A DNA stretch of 64,000 nt from Streptomyces hokutonensis (GCF_000376565.1 NZ_BARG01000027.1:84637-148636); one strand, 5' to 3'; positions 50,028 to 58,841 are shown, numbered from the stretch's first letter. Notes: generated by a model not told the origin, from the letters alone. Program-made: numbers and translations.

Positions 50028-50528
50028 GTGCGTCTGCTCCTGATGTCCGACACCCATCTCCCCAAGCGCGCCAAGGAACTGCCCGCGCAGCTCCTCGCCG
50101 AACTCCCGCGCGCCGACGTCGTGTTCCACGCCGGCGACTGGGTCGACACCGCCACCCTCGACCTGCTGGAGAGCCGCAGCCGACGGCTCGTCGGCGTGTA
50201 CGGCAACAACGACGGCCCCGAGCTGCGCGCCCGGCTCCCCGAGGTGGCGTACGCCGAACTCGGCGGCCTGCGCTTCGGCGCCGTCCACGAGACGGGCCCG
50301 GCCCAGGGCCGTGAGGCGCGCTGCGCGGCCCGCTTCCCGGACCTGGACGTGCTGGTCTTCGGACACAGCCACATCCCCTGGGACACCACGGCTCCCACCG
50401 GTCTACGGCTCCTCAACCCGGGCTCCCCGACCGACCGCCGACGTCAGCCGCACTGCACCTACCTCACGGCGACGGTCATGGACGGCACGCTGACCGACCT
50501 CGTACTGCACCGGCTGCCGCCCAGGTGA
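50028..50528 (+). CDS. YfcE/MJ0936-type metallophosphoesterase
   Basis: 166 residues, GTG start. All metal-binding motifs of the calcineurin-like fold are present: LLMSDTH, HAGDWVD, GNNDGPE, and FGHSHIPW with a further His in the VHETGP loop. Family members are small Mn/Ni phosphodiesterases. Probably cotranscribed with the DUF574 gene; it converges with xdhC-like, leaving 7 bases between the stops. Confidence 0.9.
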   Translation: MRLLLMSDTHLPKRAKELPAQLLAELPRADVVFHAGDWVDTATLDLLESRSRRLVGVYGNNDGPELRARLPEVAYAELGGLRFGAVHETGPAQGREARCAARFPDLDVLVFGHSHIPWDTTAPTGLRLLNPGSPTDRRRQPHCTYLTATVMDGTLTDLVLHRLPPR

Positions 50529-50535
50529 CCACCGT

Positions 50536-51642
50536 TCACCCGGACCGCGCCCGGTGGATCGCCCCCGCCACCCCGGTCAACGGCATCCCCGTCCCGCTCC
50601 ACCGCAGCGCGACGATCTCGGCGGCGACGGACACGGCCACCTCCTCCGGGGTGCGGGCGCCGAGGTCCAGGCCGATCGGTGAGCGCAGCCGGGCCAACTC
50701 GCCCTTGTCGAGGTCGGATTCGAGCAGCCGCTTCATACGGTCGTCGTGCGTACGGCGGCTGCCCATCGCCCCGATGTACGCGGCCGGCCGGCGCAGCGCC
50801 TCCTCCAGCAGCGGTACGTCGAACTTCGGGTCGTGGGTCAGGACGCAGATCACCGTCCGCTCGTCGGTGTCCGTGCCGGCCAGATACCGGTGCGGCCAGT
50901 CCACGACCACCTCGACGCCCGCCGGGAAGCGCTTCGGCGTCGCGAACACCGGGCGGGCGTCGCACACGGTGACCCGGTAGCCGAGGAAGTCACCGATCCG
51001 GGCGACCGCCGCCGCGTAGTCGATGGCGCCGAAGACCAGCATCCGGGGCGGCGGTGCGAAGGAGCGCAGGAAGACGGTGACGGAGTCCTCGCGTCGCTCG
51101 CCGCGCGGCCCGTAGTGCCGCAACCCCGTTGCCCCGAGGGCGAGTTCACCCCGCGCGTCGGCGGTGACCGCCACGTCGAGACCGGTCGTGCCGAGGGTGC
51201 CGCCCACCGAGTCCGGCCAGACGGCGAGGGTGGCTCCGAGTGGCGCGGGTCCGTCGGTCACGGTCGCCACGGTCACCGGTTCGCGGGCGGCGACCGACCG
51301 GGCCACCGCCCCGAACGCGGGATCGGCCTCCGGCGTGACGGGCCGTACCAGCACGGTGATCTCGCCGCCGCAGGTCAGCCCGACCGCGAAGGCGTCCTCG
51401 TCGCTGTACCCGAAGGTCTCGAGGCGCGCCTCGCCGCTCGCCACCACCTCCCGCGCCAGCTCGAAGACCGCCCCCTCCACACAGCCCCCGGACACACTGC
51501 CCACGACCTCGTCGCCGGGGCCCACGGCCATGGCCGCACCGGGGTCGCGCGGCGCGCTGCGGCTCACCGCGACGACGGTGGCCAGGCCGAACGGATCCCC
51601 TGCCGCGTACCAGCGGCCGAGCTCCGGGAGGATCTCCCGCAC
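50536..51642 (-). CDS. XdhC/CoxI-family molybdoenzyme maturation protein
   Basis: 368 residues, GTG with GAGAGGAG upstream. N-terminal XdhC_CoxI domain (RSAPRDPGAAMAV, GSVSGGCVEGAVFE with the conserved Cys, GLTCGGE) and a C-terminal Rossmann domain (LVFGAIDYAAAVARIGDFLGYRVTVCDAR, then YIGAMGSRRTHDDR). These proteins sulfurate or insert the molybdenum cofactor of xanthine- or CO-dehydrogenase-type enzymes. No such enzyme is encoded in the window, so the partner lies elsewhere. Confidence 0.92.
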   Translation of the reverse strand: MREILPELGRWYAAGDPFGLATVVAVSRSAPRDPGAAMAVGPGDEVVGSVSGGCVEGAVFELAREVVASGEARLETFGYSDEDAFAVGLTCGGEITVLVRPVTPEADPAFGAVARSVAAREPVTVATVTDGPAPLGATLAVWPDSVGGTLGTTGLDVAVTADARGELALGATGLRHYGPRGERREDSVTVFLRSFAPPPRMLVFGAIDYAAAVARIGDFLGYRVTVCDARPVFATPKRFPAGVEVVVDWPHRYLAGTDTDERTVICVLTHDPKFDVPLLEEALRRPAAYIGAMGSRRTHDDRMKRLLESDLDKGELARLRSPIGLDLGARTPEEVAVSVAAEIVALRWSGTGMPLTGVAGAIHRARSG

Positions 51643-51755
51643 GCCGTGCTCCTCTCACCGCCACAGTTTCTGTACGGACGTTAATCCGTTGCCGCCGCCC
51701 CCGCCGCTCTGCTGCACTGATCGGCAGCAGTCACCGACGACCGAGGAGCACCGAG

Positions 51756-51866
51756 ATGCGCACACCGTTCATGTCCACCCAGGAAGGAAGGCTCTCCTCA
51801 GCAAAGGACATGACACCAGGTGCACTTGCTCAACCTCGGCATCCTCGCGCACGTAGACGCAGGTAG
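51756..51866 (+). CDS. Small upstream ORF (36 aa) overlapping the ribosomal protection gene
   Basis: ATG with GAGGAG 7 bases upstream, a better site than that of the GTPase gene it overlaps. It begins MRTPFMSTQEGRLSS and ends in an Arg-rich run (HPRARRRR) with a TAG at 51864-51866, 44 bases inside the next gene in another frame. Position and size fit a regulatory leader peptide, as known for tet(M)-type genes. The codons are not typical for a normal protein, so it is not likely to have an enzymatic role. Existence as a translated ORF is inferred. Confidence 0.45.
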   Translation: MRTPFMSTQEGRLSSAKDMTPGALAQPRHPRARRRR

Positions 51867-53787
51867 GACCAGTCTGACCGAACGGCTGCTGCACTGGGCC
51901 GGTGTGATCGACGAGATCGGCAGCGTCGACGACGGCAGCACCCGCACCGACACGCTCGCACTGGAGCGGCAGCGCGGTATCACCATCAAGTCGGCCGTCG
52001 TCTCGTTCCCGGTCGACGACGTGACCGTCAACCTCATCGACACCCCGGGCCACCCGGACTTCATCGCCGAGGTGGAGCGGGTGCTGGGCGTACTGGACGG
52101 CGCCGTCCTGGTCGTCTCGGCGGTCGAGGGCGTCCAGCCGCAGACCCGCGTCCTGATGCGCACGCTCCAGCGACTGCGCATCCCGACGCTCCTCTTCGTC
52201 AACAAGATCGACCGCCGCGGGGCACGCCACGACGACCTGCTGAGGGAGATCTCCGAGCGGCTCAGGGCAGCGGTCGTACCGATGGGCTCGGTCGAGGACA
52301 TCGGCACCCCGGCGGCCGGTTTCCGGCCGGGCCTCGCCCCGGGCGCGGCGGCCGTCCTCGCCGACCACGACGACGAACTGCTCGCCGCCTACGTCGAGAA
52401 CACCGTGTCGTACGACCTCCTGCGCACGGCCCTCGCCACCCAGACCCACCAGGCCTTCGTGCACCCCGTCTACTTCGGCTCCGCCATCACCGGCGCAGGC
52501 GTGGACGCGCTGATCACCGGCATCAAGGAACTGCTCCCCGCCGCCGAGGGCGACCCCCAGGGCCCGCTCTCCGGCACGGTGTTCAAGGTCGAGCGCGGTC
52601 CGGCGGGGGAGAAGGTCGCCTACGCGCGGATGTTCTCCGGCACCCTCCGCACCCGCGACCGGATCACCTTCGGCGACGCCGGCGAGGAGGGCAAGGTCAC
52701 CGCGATCAGCGTCTTCGACCACGGCACGGACATCGGCGCCGACTCCGTCCCGGCGGGCCGGATCGGCCGGCTGCGGGGCCTCGGCGAGATCAGGATCGGC
52801 GACGCGATCGGAGTCCCGAGGAAGGCGTACGAGCACTTCTTCGCGCCGCCGACCCTCGAAACCGTCGTCGTCCCGGGCCCGGGCGCCGATCGGCGCGCCC
52901 TGCACCTCGCCCTCACTCAACTCGCCGAACAGGACCCGCTGATCGGCCTGCGCCACGACGAGGTGCGCCAGGAGACCGCGGTCTCCCTCTACGGCGAGGT
53001 CCAGAAGGAGGTCATCCAGGCCACGCTGGCCGACGAGTTCGGGGTACATGTCACCTTCCGCGAGACGACTCCGCTGTGCATCGAGCGGCCGGTCGGCACG
53101 GGCGGGGCAGTCGAGTTCAACAAGAAGGACGAGAACCCGTTCCTCGCCACGGTCGGCCTGCGCATCGACCCGGCGCCGGTCGGCTCGGGTGTGCGGTTCG
53201 CGCTCGAAGTGGAGCTGGGCGCGATGCCGTACGCCTTCTTCAAGGCCGTCGAGGACACCGTGCGCGAGACGCTCGGGCAGGGGCTGCACGGCTGGCGGGT
53301 CACCGACTGCGTGGTCACCATGACGCACTCCGGCTACTCGCCCCGGCAGAGCCACGCCCACCAGGGCTTCGACAAGAGCATGTCGAGCACCGGCGCCGAC
53401 TTCCGCGGACTGACCCCGCTGGTCTTCGTCGAGGCGCTGCGGCGGGCGGGGAGCCAGGTGTACGAGCCGATGCACCGGTTCCGCGTCGAGGCGCCTGCCG
53501 ACACTCTCGGCGCGCTGCTGCCGGTCCTCGCGGCGTTGCGAGCCGTACCTGGGACCACCGAGACGCGGGGTGCGCTCTGTGTGCTGGAGGGGGTGGTGCC
53601 GGTAGCCCAAGTGCACGGTCTTGAGCGGCAGTTGCCGGGGCTGACGCGAGGGGAGGGCGAGTGGGAGAGCGCTTTCGACCACTACGCGCCGGTCACGCAC
53701 GGCACCGTTCCGGAGCGGGCGCGCACCGACCAGAACCCGCTGAACCGGAAGGAGTATCTGCTGAATGTGACGCGTCGTGTGGCCTGA
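51820..53787 (+). CDS. Ribosomal protection protein of the Otr(A)/Tet(M) type (EF-G-like GTPase) with altered P-loop
   Basis: 655 residues, GTG start (AAAGGA 11 bases upstream; an in-frame stop just before excludes an earlier start). LGILAHVDAGRTSLTERLL, RQRGITI, DTPGH and NKID are the G1-G4 motifs, followed by EF-G-type domains II-V with SGYSPRQSH in the domain IV loop. The similarity to Otr(A) of tetracycline producers is strong. The P-loop Lys is replaced by Arg16 (AGG), which would be expected to affect GTP binding. Probable role: release of tetracycline-like drugs from the ribosome, or a related ribosome function. A small upstream ORF overlaps the start. Confidence 0.9.
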   Translation: MHLLNLGILAHVDAGRTSLTERLLHWAGVIDEIGSVDDGSTRTDTLALERQRGITIKSAVVSFPVDDVTVNLIDTPGHPDFIAEVERVLGVLDGAVLVVSAVEGVQPQTRVLMRTLQRLRIPTLLFVNKIDRRGARHDDLLREISERLRAAVVPMGSVEDIGTPAAGFRPGLAPGAAAVLADHDDELLAAYVENTVSYDLLRTALATQTHQAFVHPVYFGSAITGAGVDALITGIKELLPAAEGDPQGPLSGTVFKVERGPAGEKVAYARMFSGTLRTRDRITFGDAGEEGKVTAISVFDHGTDIGADSVPAGRIGRLRGLGEIRIGDAIGVPRKAYEHFFAPPTLETVVVPGPGADRRALHLALTQLAEQDPLIGLRHDEVRQETAVSLYGEVQKEVIQATLADEFGVHVTFRETTPLCIERPVGTGGAVEFNKKDENPFLATVGLRIDPAPVGSGVRFALEVELGAMPYAFFKAVEDTVRETLGQGLHGWRVTDCVVTMTHSGYSPRQSHAHQGFDKSMSSTGADFRGLTPLVFVEALRRAGSQVYEPMHRFRVEAPADTLGALLPVLAALRAVPGTTETRGALCVLEGVVPVAQVHGLERQLPGLTRGEGEWESAFDHYAPVTHGTVPERARTDQNPLNRKEYLLNVTRRVA

Positions 53788-53791
53788 AAAG

Positions 53792-53844
53792 TGTCAACAG
53801 GGCTTAGAGAGCGCATACTTACTCATGAGTCAGAAGTGTTGACA
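53792..53844. promoter_or_regulatory. Regulatory region of the GH5 gene: nested palindromes and a -35 box
   Basis: TGTCAACA (53792-53799) is the inverted copy of TGTTGACA (53837-53844), and the perfect palindrome ACTCATGAGT (53821-53830) lies between. TTGACA (53839-53844) is a consensus -35 box. No ribosome site precedes the ATG at 53875, so the message may be leaderless. Confidence 0.5.
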
Positions 53845-53874
53845 GTGTCCGGAAATCACCGGACTGTAGTGGAC

Positions 53875-55731
53875 ATGACGAATATCCGGGCGCGTTTGAT
53901 CGTTGTCCTGGTTGTCCTCTGCGGATTCCTGTCGGTGCTGGGTGCCGGGCCCGCCACCGCCGCCACCCCAACCGACTCCCTCTGGTTCGACGGCTCTGCG
54001 TTGACTGTCCAGAACGGCAGCTTCGTCGACGGCTACGGCCGCCAGGTCGTGCTGCGCGGCTACAACGTCTCCGGCGAGACCAAACTGGCGGAGAACAGCG
54101 GTCTCCCCTTCGCGTCGGTCGCCGACGCGAAGAAGTCCGCGACCGCGCTGCGCGCCCTCGGCGGCGGCAACTCGGTCCGCTTCCTGCTCTCCTGGGCCTA
54201 CGCCGAACCCGTCCGGGGCCAGGTCGACACCACGTACCTGGCCGCCGCCACCGCCCAGATGCAGGCGTTCCTCGACGCCGGCATCCGCGTCTACCCCGAC
54301 TTCCACCAGGACCTCTACTCCAAGTACCTGTTCAACAGCGGCAGTTGGTACACCGGCGACGGCGCGCCCAAGTGGGCCGTCGCGCTGGGGAGTTACCCCC
54401 AGGAGTCCTGCGGGATCTGCCTCTTCTGGGGCCAGAACATCACCCAGAACTCGGCCGTCACCAAGGCCCAGTACGACTTCTGGCACAACAACTACGGCCT
54501 CCAGGACTCCTTCCTCGCCACCGCCCAGTCGACCATGACGTACATCCAACAGCACCTGACCACCGAGGAGTTCGCGGGTGTAGTCGGCTTCGACCCGTAC
54601 AACGAGCCCTTCGCGGGGACCTACGACTCGGGTCAGGCCAGCCGGACTTGGGAGCAGAACCTGCTCTGGCCCTTCTACGTGAAGTTCCGCGCGCGGATGG
54701 ACGCGGCCGGCTGGAGCGCCAAGCCCGCCCTCGTCGAACCGAACCTCTTCTGGAACTCCAACATCTCCAGCCAGGTGCAGGAGGGCGGACTCCTCGACGC
54801 GGGCACGCTCGGCTCGCGCTATGTCTTCAACACCCACTTCTACGACCAGAAGGCGATCTCCGGCATTCTGATGTGGGGGAACGCGGCCGACGGCCAGTAC
54901 TCGACCGACTTCGGCACGGTCCGTGACCGCGCCTCGGCGGCCGGCACAGCCGCCATCGTCAGCGAGTTCGGGCATCCGCTGTCCGGCACGGTCGCGGGCA
55001 AGGCGCCGACCGTCCTCAAGGCGATGTACCAGGCCCTCGACTCCCGTCTGCCGGGCTCCACTTGGTGGTCGAACCCGGCGGGCTCCGGCCCGGTCCTGTC
55101 CGGTACGCAGTGGCAGTGGGACATCTACAACGGCCGTCACCACGAGCTGATGAACGACAACCCCGACAAAGTGCTCACCACCGGCGACGCCTGGAACGAC
55201 GAGGACCTCTCCGCCGTCAACATGACCGACTCCGGCACGGTGACGCTCCGTCAGGACGCCCGGCTGCTCGACCGGATCTACCCGAGCGCGACCGCAGGCA
55301 CCACGGTCGCCTTCACCTACGAGGACCGCTCCCGCGACGGCTCCACGACCCTGACCTGGAACCCGGTCCCCAGCACCCTCCCGAACGTGTCCTCGCTGGT
55401 CGGCTCCGGCCAGTACGGCCTGCTGATGTGGCGCTCCAACAGCTCCACCGCACCGACCGAACTCCACCTCCCGGCGTCCTTCCCGGCGGCGTCCACCACC
55501 GTGGTCTCCGACCTGGGAGCCGTCTCGGGCGTCCCGGCGTACACGTCGTCGACCCCGATCGGCTTCGCCAACGAACCGGGCGGCACCGGCAGCCACCGCC
55601 TCCTGCTCTCGGCCTCCGGCTCGGGAACCCTGCACTACGCCCTGATCACCAACGGCGCGTCGAGCCCCTCCTCGACGCTGCTGAGCGCGGCCAAGTCCGA
55701 ACTGGCCGCCTGGGCGGCAGCGCACAGCTGA
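53875..55731 (+). CDS. Secreted GH5 glycoside hydrolase (endoglycosylceramidase-like)
   Basis: 618 residues. ATG gives a clean signal peptide (about 1-31, cleavage after ATA). The catalytic barrel begins LWFDGSALTVQNGSFVDGYG and has RGYN, the acid/base Glu244 in DPYNEPF and nucleophile Glu364 in VSEFGHP. The N-terminal pattern and YPDFHQDLYSKYLF region resemble endoglycoceramidase-type GH5 members rather than typical cellulases. A C-terminal beta-rich domain (about 470-600) follows. Substrate could be a glycolipid or a beta-glycan; not settled. A strong hairpin ends the gene. Confidence 0.88.
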   Translation: MTNIRARLIVVLVVLCGFLSVLGAGPATAATPTDSLWFDGSALTVQNGSFVDGYGRQVVLRGYNVSGETKLAENSGLPFASVADAKKSATALRALGGGNSVRFLLSWAYAEPVRGQVDTTYLAAATAQMQAFLDAGIRVYPDFHQDLYSKYLFNSGSWYTGDGAPKWAVALGSYPQESCGICLFWGQNITQNSAVTKAQYDFWHNNYGLQDSFLATAQSTMTYIQQHLTTEEFAGVVGFDPYNEPFAGTYDSGQASRTWEQNLLWPFYVKFRARMDAAGWSAKPALVEPNLFWNSNISSQVQEGGLLDAGTLGSRYVFNTHFYDQKAISGILMWGNAADGQYSTDFGTVRDRASAAGTAAIVSEFGHPLSGTVAGKAPTVLKAMYQALDSRLPGSTWWSNPAGSGPVLSGTQWQWDIYNGRHHELMNDNPDKVLTTGDAWNDEDLSAVNMTDSGTVTLRQDARLLDRIYPSATAGTTVAFTYEDRSRDGSTTLTWNPVPSTLPNVSSLVGSGQYGLLMWRSNSSTAPTELHLPASFPAASTTVVSDLGAVSGVPAYTSSTPIGFANEPGGTGSHRLLLSASGSGTLHYALITNGASSPSSTLLSAAKSELAAWAAAHS

Positions 55732-55737
55732 CCAACG

Positions 55738-55773
55738 CAACGGCACCGGTCCCCTCGGGAACCGGTGCCGTTG
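55738..55773. terminator. Bidirectional terminator between the GH5 and beta-propeller genes
   Basis: A perfect 13-bp stem (CAACGGCACCGGT, 55738-55750, with ACCGGTGCCGTTG, 55761-55773) and a 10-nt loop between convergent stop codons. Confidence 0.8.
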
Positions 55774-55781
55774 ACGGTCGC

Positions 55782-57029
55782 TCAACTCGCCGACGGGCTC
55801 GTCCAGTCGGCCTGCACATGACCCAGCCGTACGCGCTGCGGATGGTCGCCCACCGGAACGGAGAGCACCTTCTGGCCGGTGGCGAAGTCGATGGCCGTCA
55901 CCTGGTCGGCGCCGGCCTCCGAGATGACGCAGTCCTTGCCGTCACCGCTCACGGTCGCCCAGTACGGCGTCGACGCGGTGACGAGCGGACCCTCCTGGAG
56001 GGTGGCCCGGTCCACGACCGTCGCGTAGTTGTCCATCGTCCCGGCGACGCACAGCTTGGTGCCCTCGGGGTTCATCGAGATGCCGTGATGACGCGAGTCG
56101 AGCAGCCAGGTGGTGCGGTCCGTGCTGGTCGCGGGGTTCGCCGGGAGCGTCTTCACACGGGTGATCTTGTCGGTGGCGACGTCGTACTCCAGGAAGCCGT
56201 TGAAGAACGACACCTGGAAGTACAGCTTGGACCAGTCCGGCGTGAAGGCGGCCGGGCGGACCGCGTCCGAGAAGTTCGTGAGGCCGATCGCGTCCAGCCG
56301 GTCCCGCATGTCGATGATCTTGACCTGCTTGAACGTGGTGGCGTCGACGACGGTGATGTGCCGGTCGCCCTTGGTCCAGTCCCAGACCGGGTCGTCGAGG
56401 GAGGTGGTGACCTCGCCGATCGCCATGTTCCAGATGTACTTGCCGCCGTTGGTGAAGAAGTTCTCGTGCGGCTTGTCGCCGGTGGCGAACTCGCCCAGTT
56501 CCGCACCGGTGTTGATGTCCAGCACCTGCACCTTGTTCGCGGTCGAGGCCGAGACCGCGACGCGGGTGCCGTCGGGGGAGACCGCCATGTGGTCGGCGCG
56601 GTAACCGGCCACCGGGAAACGCCAGTTGATGGTGTCGGTGGCCAGGTTGATCGACACGACGTCGGCGAAGCTGGGGCGGGAGACGACGAGGGACTTGCCG
56701 TCCGGCGTGGAGTACATGTCGTCCACGTACTGGTCGTGTCCCTGGCCGACCTCGTTGTGGATGGACGTGTAGTAGATCCACTTGATCGGATCGGCGTTGA
56801 TCTCCGCCAGCCGTGCCGCCTTGTCGGGGACGATGTTGATCTCCCCGATCTTCGCGAAGTCGCCGGTGGACTTGATGACGTCCGCAGTGCCGTCCCAGTT
56901 GTTGCCGACGAACAGCACCTCGCGCAGGGCGGCGGAGGAGTCGGCTGTGGCGGCCGTCGCCGGAGCGGCTACGGTCAGGACGAGGGCGGCGGCCATGGAG
57001 CAAAGGTGCCTGGGTCTGAAGGCAGGCAT
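55782..57029 (-). CDS. Secreted YVTN/YncE-type beta-propeller protein
   Basis: 415 residues: signal peptide (about 1-27, cleavage after ATA) and then a seven-bladed-propeller-like series of repeats (DDMYSTPDGKSLVVSRPSF, DHMAVSPDGTRVAVSAST, AAFTPDWSKLYFQ, HGISMNPEGTKLCV, YWATVSGDGKDCVIS). Each blade has the PDG motif. No catalytic or haem motif is visible, so it is probably a binding protein on the cell surface or in the medium. GAAGAGAG precedes the ATG. It is divergent from a TetR gene with operator-like repeats between them. Confidence 0.85.
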   Translation of the reverse strand: MPAFRPRHLCSMAAALVLTVAAPATAATADSSAALREVLFVGNNWDGTADVIKSTGDFAKIGEINIVPDKAARLAEINADPIKWIYYTSIHNEVGQGHDQYVDDMYSTPDGKSLVVSRPSFADVVSINLATDTINWRFPVAGYRADHMAVSPDGTRVAVSASTANKVQVLDINTGAELGEFATGDKPHENFFTNGGKYIWNMAIGEVTTSLDDPVWDWTKGDRHITVVDATTFKQVKIIDMRDRLDAIGLTNFSDAVRPAAFTPDWSKLYFQVSFFNGFLEYDVATDKITRVKTLPANPATSTDRTTWLLDSRHHGISMNPEGTKLCVAGTMDNYATVVDRATLQEGPLVTASTPYWATVSGDGKDCVISEAGADQVTAIDFATGQKVLSVPVGDHPQRVRLGHVQADWTSPSAS

Positions 57030-57104
57030 GACTGCTCTCTTCTGTGAGGTGAGAGGGTGCCGGAGGATGTGGAGAAATCTGAACACGCGCGAATTCAGAA
57101 TGAA

Positions 57105-57120
57105 CTTACTGAAAAGTAAG
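57105..57120. promoter_or_regulatory. Palindrome between the beta-propeller and TetR genes
   Basis: CTTACT-GAAA-AGTAAG, perfect 6-bp arms, AT-rich against the background. It lies 75 bases upstream of each of the two divergent starts. A candidate TetR operator. Confidence 0.6.
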
Positions 57121-57152
57121 GACGGGCCCTCTTCTCCGCAAGACTCCCGACA

Positions 57153-57181
57153 CGACAAGATTGGCCGATGGTCGACAAGAT
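57153..57181. promoter_or_regulatory. Direct repeat upstream of the TetR gene
   Basis: CGACAAGAT occurs at 57153-57161 and 57173-57181, 20 bp apart on the same DNA face. The second copy is 12 bases before the tetR start. It could be a second regulator site. Confidence 0.5.
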
Positions 57182-57193
57182 AGAGGTGTGACA

Positions 57194-57853
57194 GTGGCGG
57201 GCAGGCTCAAGGCGCCGACCGGTCGTTACGGCGGCAAGTCCGCCGAGCAGCGGCAGGCCGAGCGACGCGGACGCTTCCTGGACGCCGCGCTCCAGCTCTT
57301 CGGCGACACCCCCGGCTACCGCGGCACGACCGTCGCGGCGCTGAGCGAGGCCGCGGGGCTGTCCACCCGGCAGTTCTACGAGGAGTTCCGCAGCCTGGAG
57401 GACGTGCTGGCCGCGCTCCACCTCCAGGTCAACGACTGGGCCGAGAAGGCCGTACTGGCCGCGCTCGACGCCGCCGACGGCCTGCCGCTCGTCGAGCGGG
57501 CGACCGCGATCTTCCACGCCTACGCCGCGAACGTCACCGGCGACCCGCGCCGCATCCGCATCACCTTCGTCGAGATCATCGGCGTCAGTCCACGCCTGGA
57601 GGAACAGCGGCTGGCCCGCCGCGCCCGCTGGATTAACCTCATCCGCGGCGAGGCGAGGGCCGCGGCCGAGCGGGGAGAGGCGGCGCGGCGCGACTACCGC
57701 ATCGCCGCGACGGCGTTCATCGGCAGCGTCAACGGCCTTCTCCACGACTGGAGTTCGGGCTGGGTGGACGCCACGCTGGACGAGATCGTCGACGAACTCG
57801 TCCGACAGCTCGTGGGCATCATGCAGCCACCGGGCTGGAACGGCGAGGCCTAG
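57194..57853 (+). CDS. TetR-family transcriptional regulator
   Basis: 219 residues from the GTG at 57194, which has AGAGG 7 bases upstream; a GTG two codons earlier is too near the ribosome site. The DNA-binding part is about 15-65 (RFLDAALQLFGDTPGYRGTTVAALSEAAGLSTRQFYEEF). The rest is helical. Its last base pairs overlap the convergent WYL gene: both use TAG within one CTAG (57850-57853). Likely represses the divergent beta-propeller gene and itself. Confidence 0.9.
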   Translation: MAGRLKAPTGRYGGKSAEQRQAERRGRFLDAALQLFGDTPGYRGTTVAALSEAAGLSTRQFYEEFRSLEDVLAALHLQVNDWAEKAVLAALDAADGLPLVERATAIFHAYAANVTGDPRRIRITFVEIIGVSPRLEEQRLARRARWINLIRGEARAAAERGEAARRDYRIAATAFIGSVNGLLHDWSSGWVDATLDEIVDELVRQLVGIMQPPGWNGEA

Positions 57854-58824
57854 GGCGACTCGTCGGTCGCGTACTCGTCCAGGCGGCGGGCCAGCGCGCG
57901 GACGAGGTCGCGCAGGGCGGCGGGCCGTTCGACGACGAACGGGCGGTCGAGGGCGGCGAGGACGGGCGGGATCCACTCCAGCCGCTCGGCCCGGATCCGG
58001 ACCTGGACCCAGCCGGTGCCCTCGTCGGACGTGGTCACGGTGGCGATCGAGGCCGGGAGATGCCCCCGAATGTGCTGCTCACTGCCCCGGATCCGCAGTG
58101 ACACGTCGTGCGTCCACGGCGTGCGCGCGAGGCTGTCCAGCACGGTGGCCGCCGGGTCGAAGTCCGCCGGCACGTCGAAGGAGCCGGAGCGCACGCGCAG
58201 CGCGGTGACGCGGTCCAGGCGGAAGGTGCGGACCTCGCCGTCGGCCGGGTCGGCGCCGGTCAGATACCAGCGTCCGGCATGCGCGACCAGCCCGTACGGC
58301 AGGACCGTACGGTCGCTCTCGCGGCCCTTGCGGTCGGTGTAGCCGATCGCCACCGGCCGCCGATGGAGCGCGGCCTCGGCGAGTTCGAGCAGTACCTCGG
58401 TCTCCGGGGCGGTGGCGGCACGCGGTCGCGCGGTGAAGTCGGCGGTGTCGAGCAGGGCGTCGAGCCGTCGGCGCAGAGCGGCGGGCAGGACCCGCAGCAG
58501 TTTCGCCGTGGCGCTCTCGCCCGCCGCAGCCGACGCGGTGACGAGCCCCGCCCTCCGGCCGGCCAGCAGACCGAGCACCACGGCGAGCGCCTCCTCGTCC
58601 GTGAGCATCAGCGGCGGCATCCGATAGCCGGGAGCGAGCCGGTAGCCGCCGTAGCGACCGCGCACCGAGTCGACCGGCACGCCCAGCTCCAGCAGATGGC
58701 CGACGTAGCGGCGGACCGTGCGTTCGTCGACGCCGAGCCGCGCGGCCAGGTCGGGGACGGTGCGCAGGCCGCCGCCCTGGAGGATCTCCAGCAGGGCCAG
58801 TACGCGCGCGGTCGATGTGGTCAC
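57850..58824 (-). CDS. WYL-domain transcriptional regulator (YafY type)
   Basis: 324 residues, GTG start. N-terminal DeoR-like winged helix (ARVLALLEILQGGGLRTVPDLAARLGVDERTVRRYVGHL), followed by RGRYGGYRLAPGYRMPPLMLTDEEALAV and the WYL domain (about 135-210, where VLPYGLVAHAGRWYLTGAD carries the W-Y-L motif) and a C-terminal WCX region. WYL domains bind nucleotides or nucleic acid in signalling. The divergent VOC gene is the likely target; an inverted repeat lies between them. Confidence 0.92.
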   Translation of the reverse strand: MTTSTARVLALLEILQGGGLRTVPDLAARLGVDERTVRRYVGHLLELGVPVDSVRGRYGGYRLAPGYRMPPLMLTDEEALAVVLGLLAGRRAGLVTASAAAGESATAKLLRVLPAALRRRLDALLDTADFTARPRAATAPETEVLLELAEAALHRRPVAIGYTDRKGRESDRTVLPYGLVAHAGRWYLTGADPADGEVRTFRLDRVTALRVRSGSFDVPADFDPAATVLDSLARTPWTHDVSLRIRGSEQHIRGHLPASIATVTTSDEGTGWVQVRIRAERLEWIPPVLAALDRPFVVERPAALRDLVRALARRLDEYATDESP

Positions 58825-58841
58825 TCGGAAAGTCTGCCTCG

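Noticed and set aside
51769..53700. 643-codon frame antisense to the ribosomal protection gene
   Set aside because: No domain, His/Arg/Asp-rich mirror of the GTPase codons; the plus strand has all GTPase motifs.
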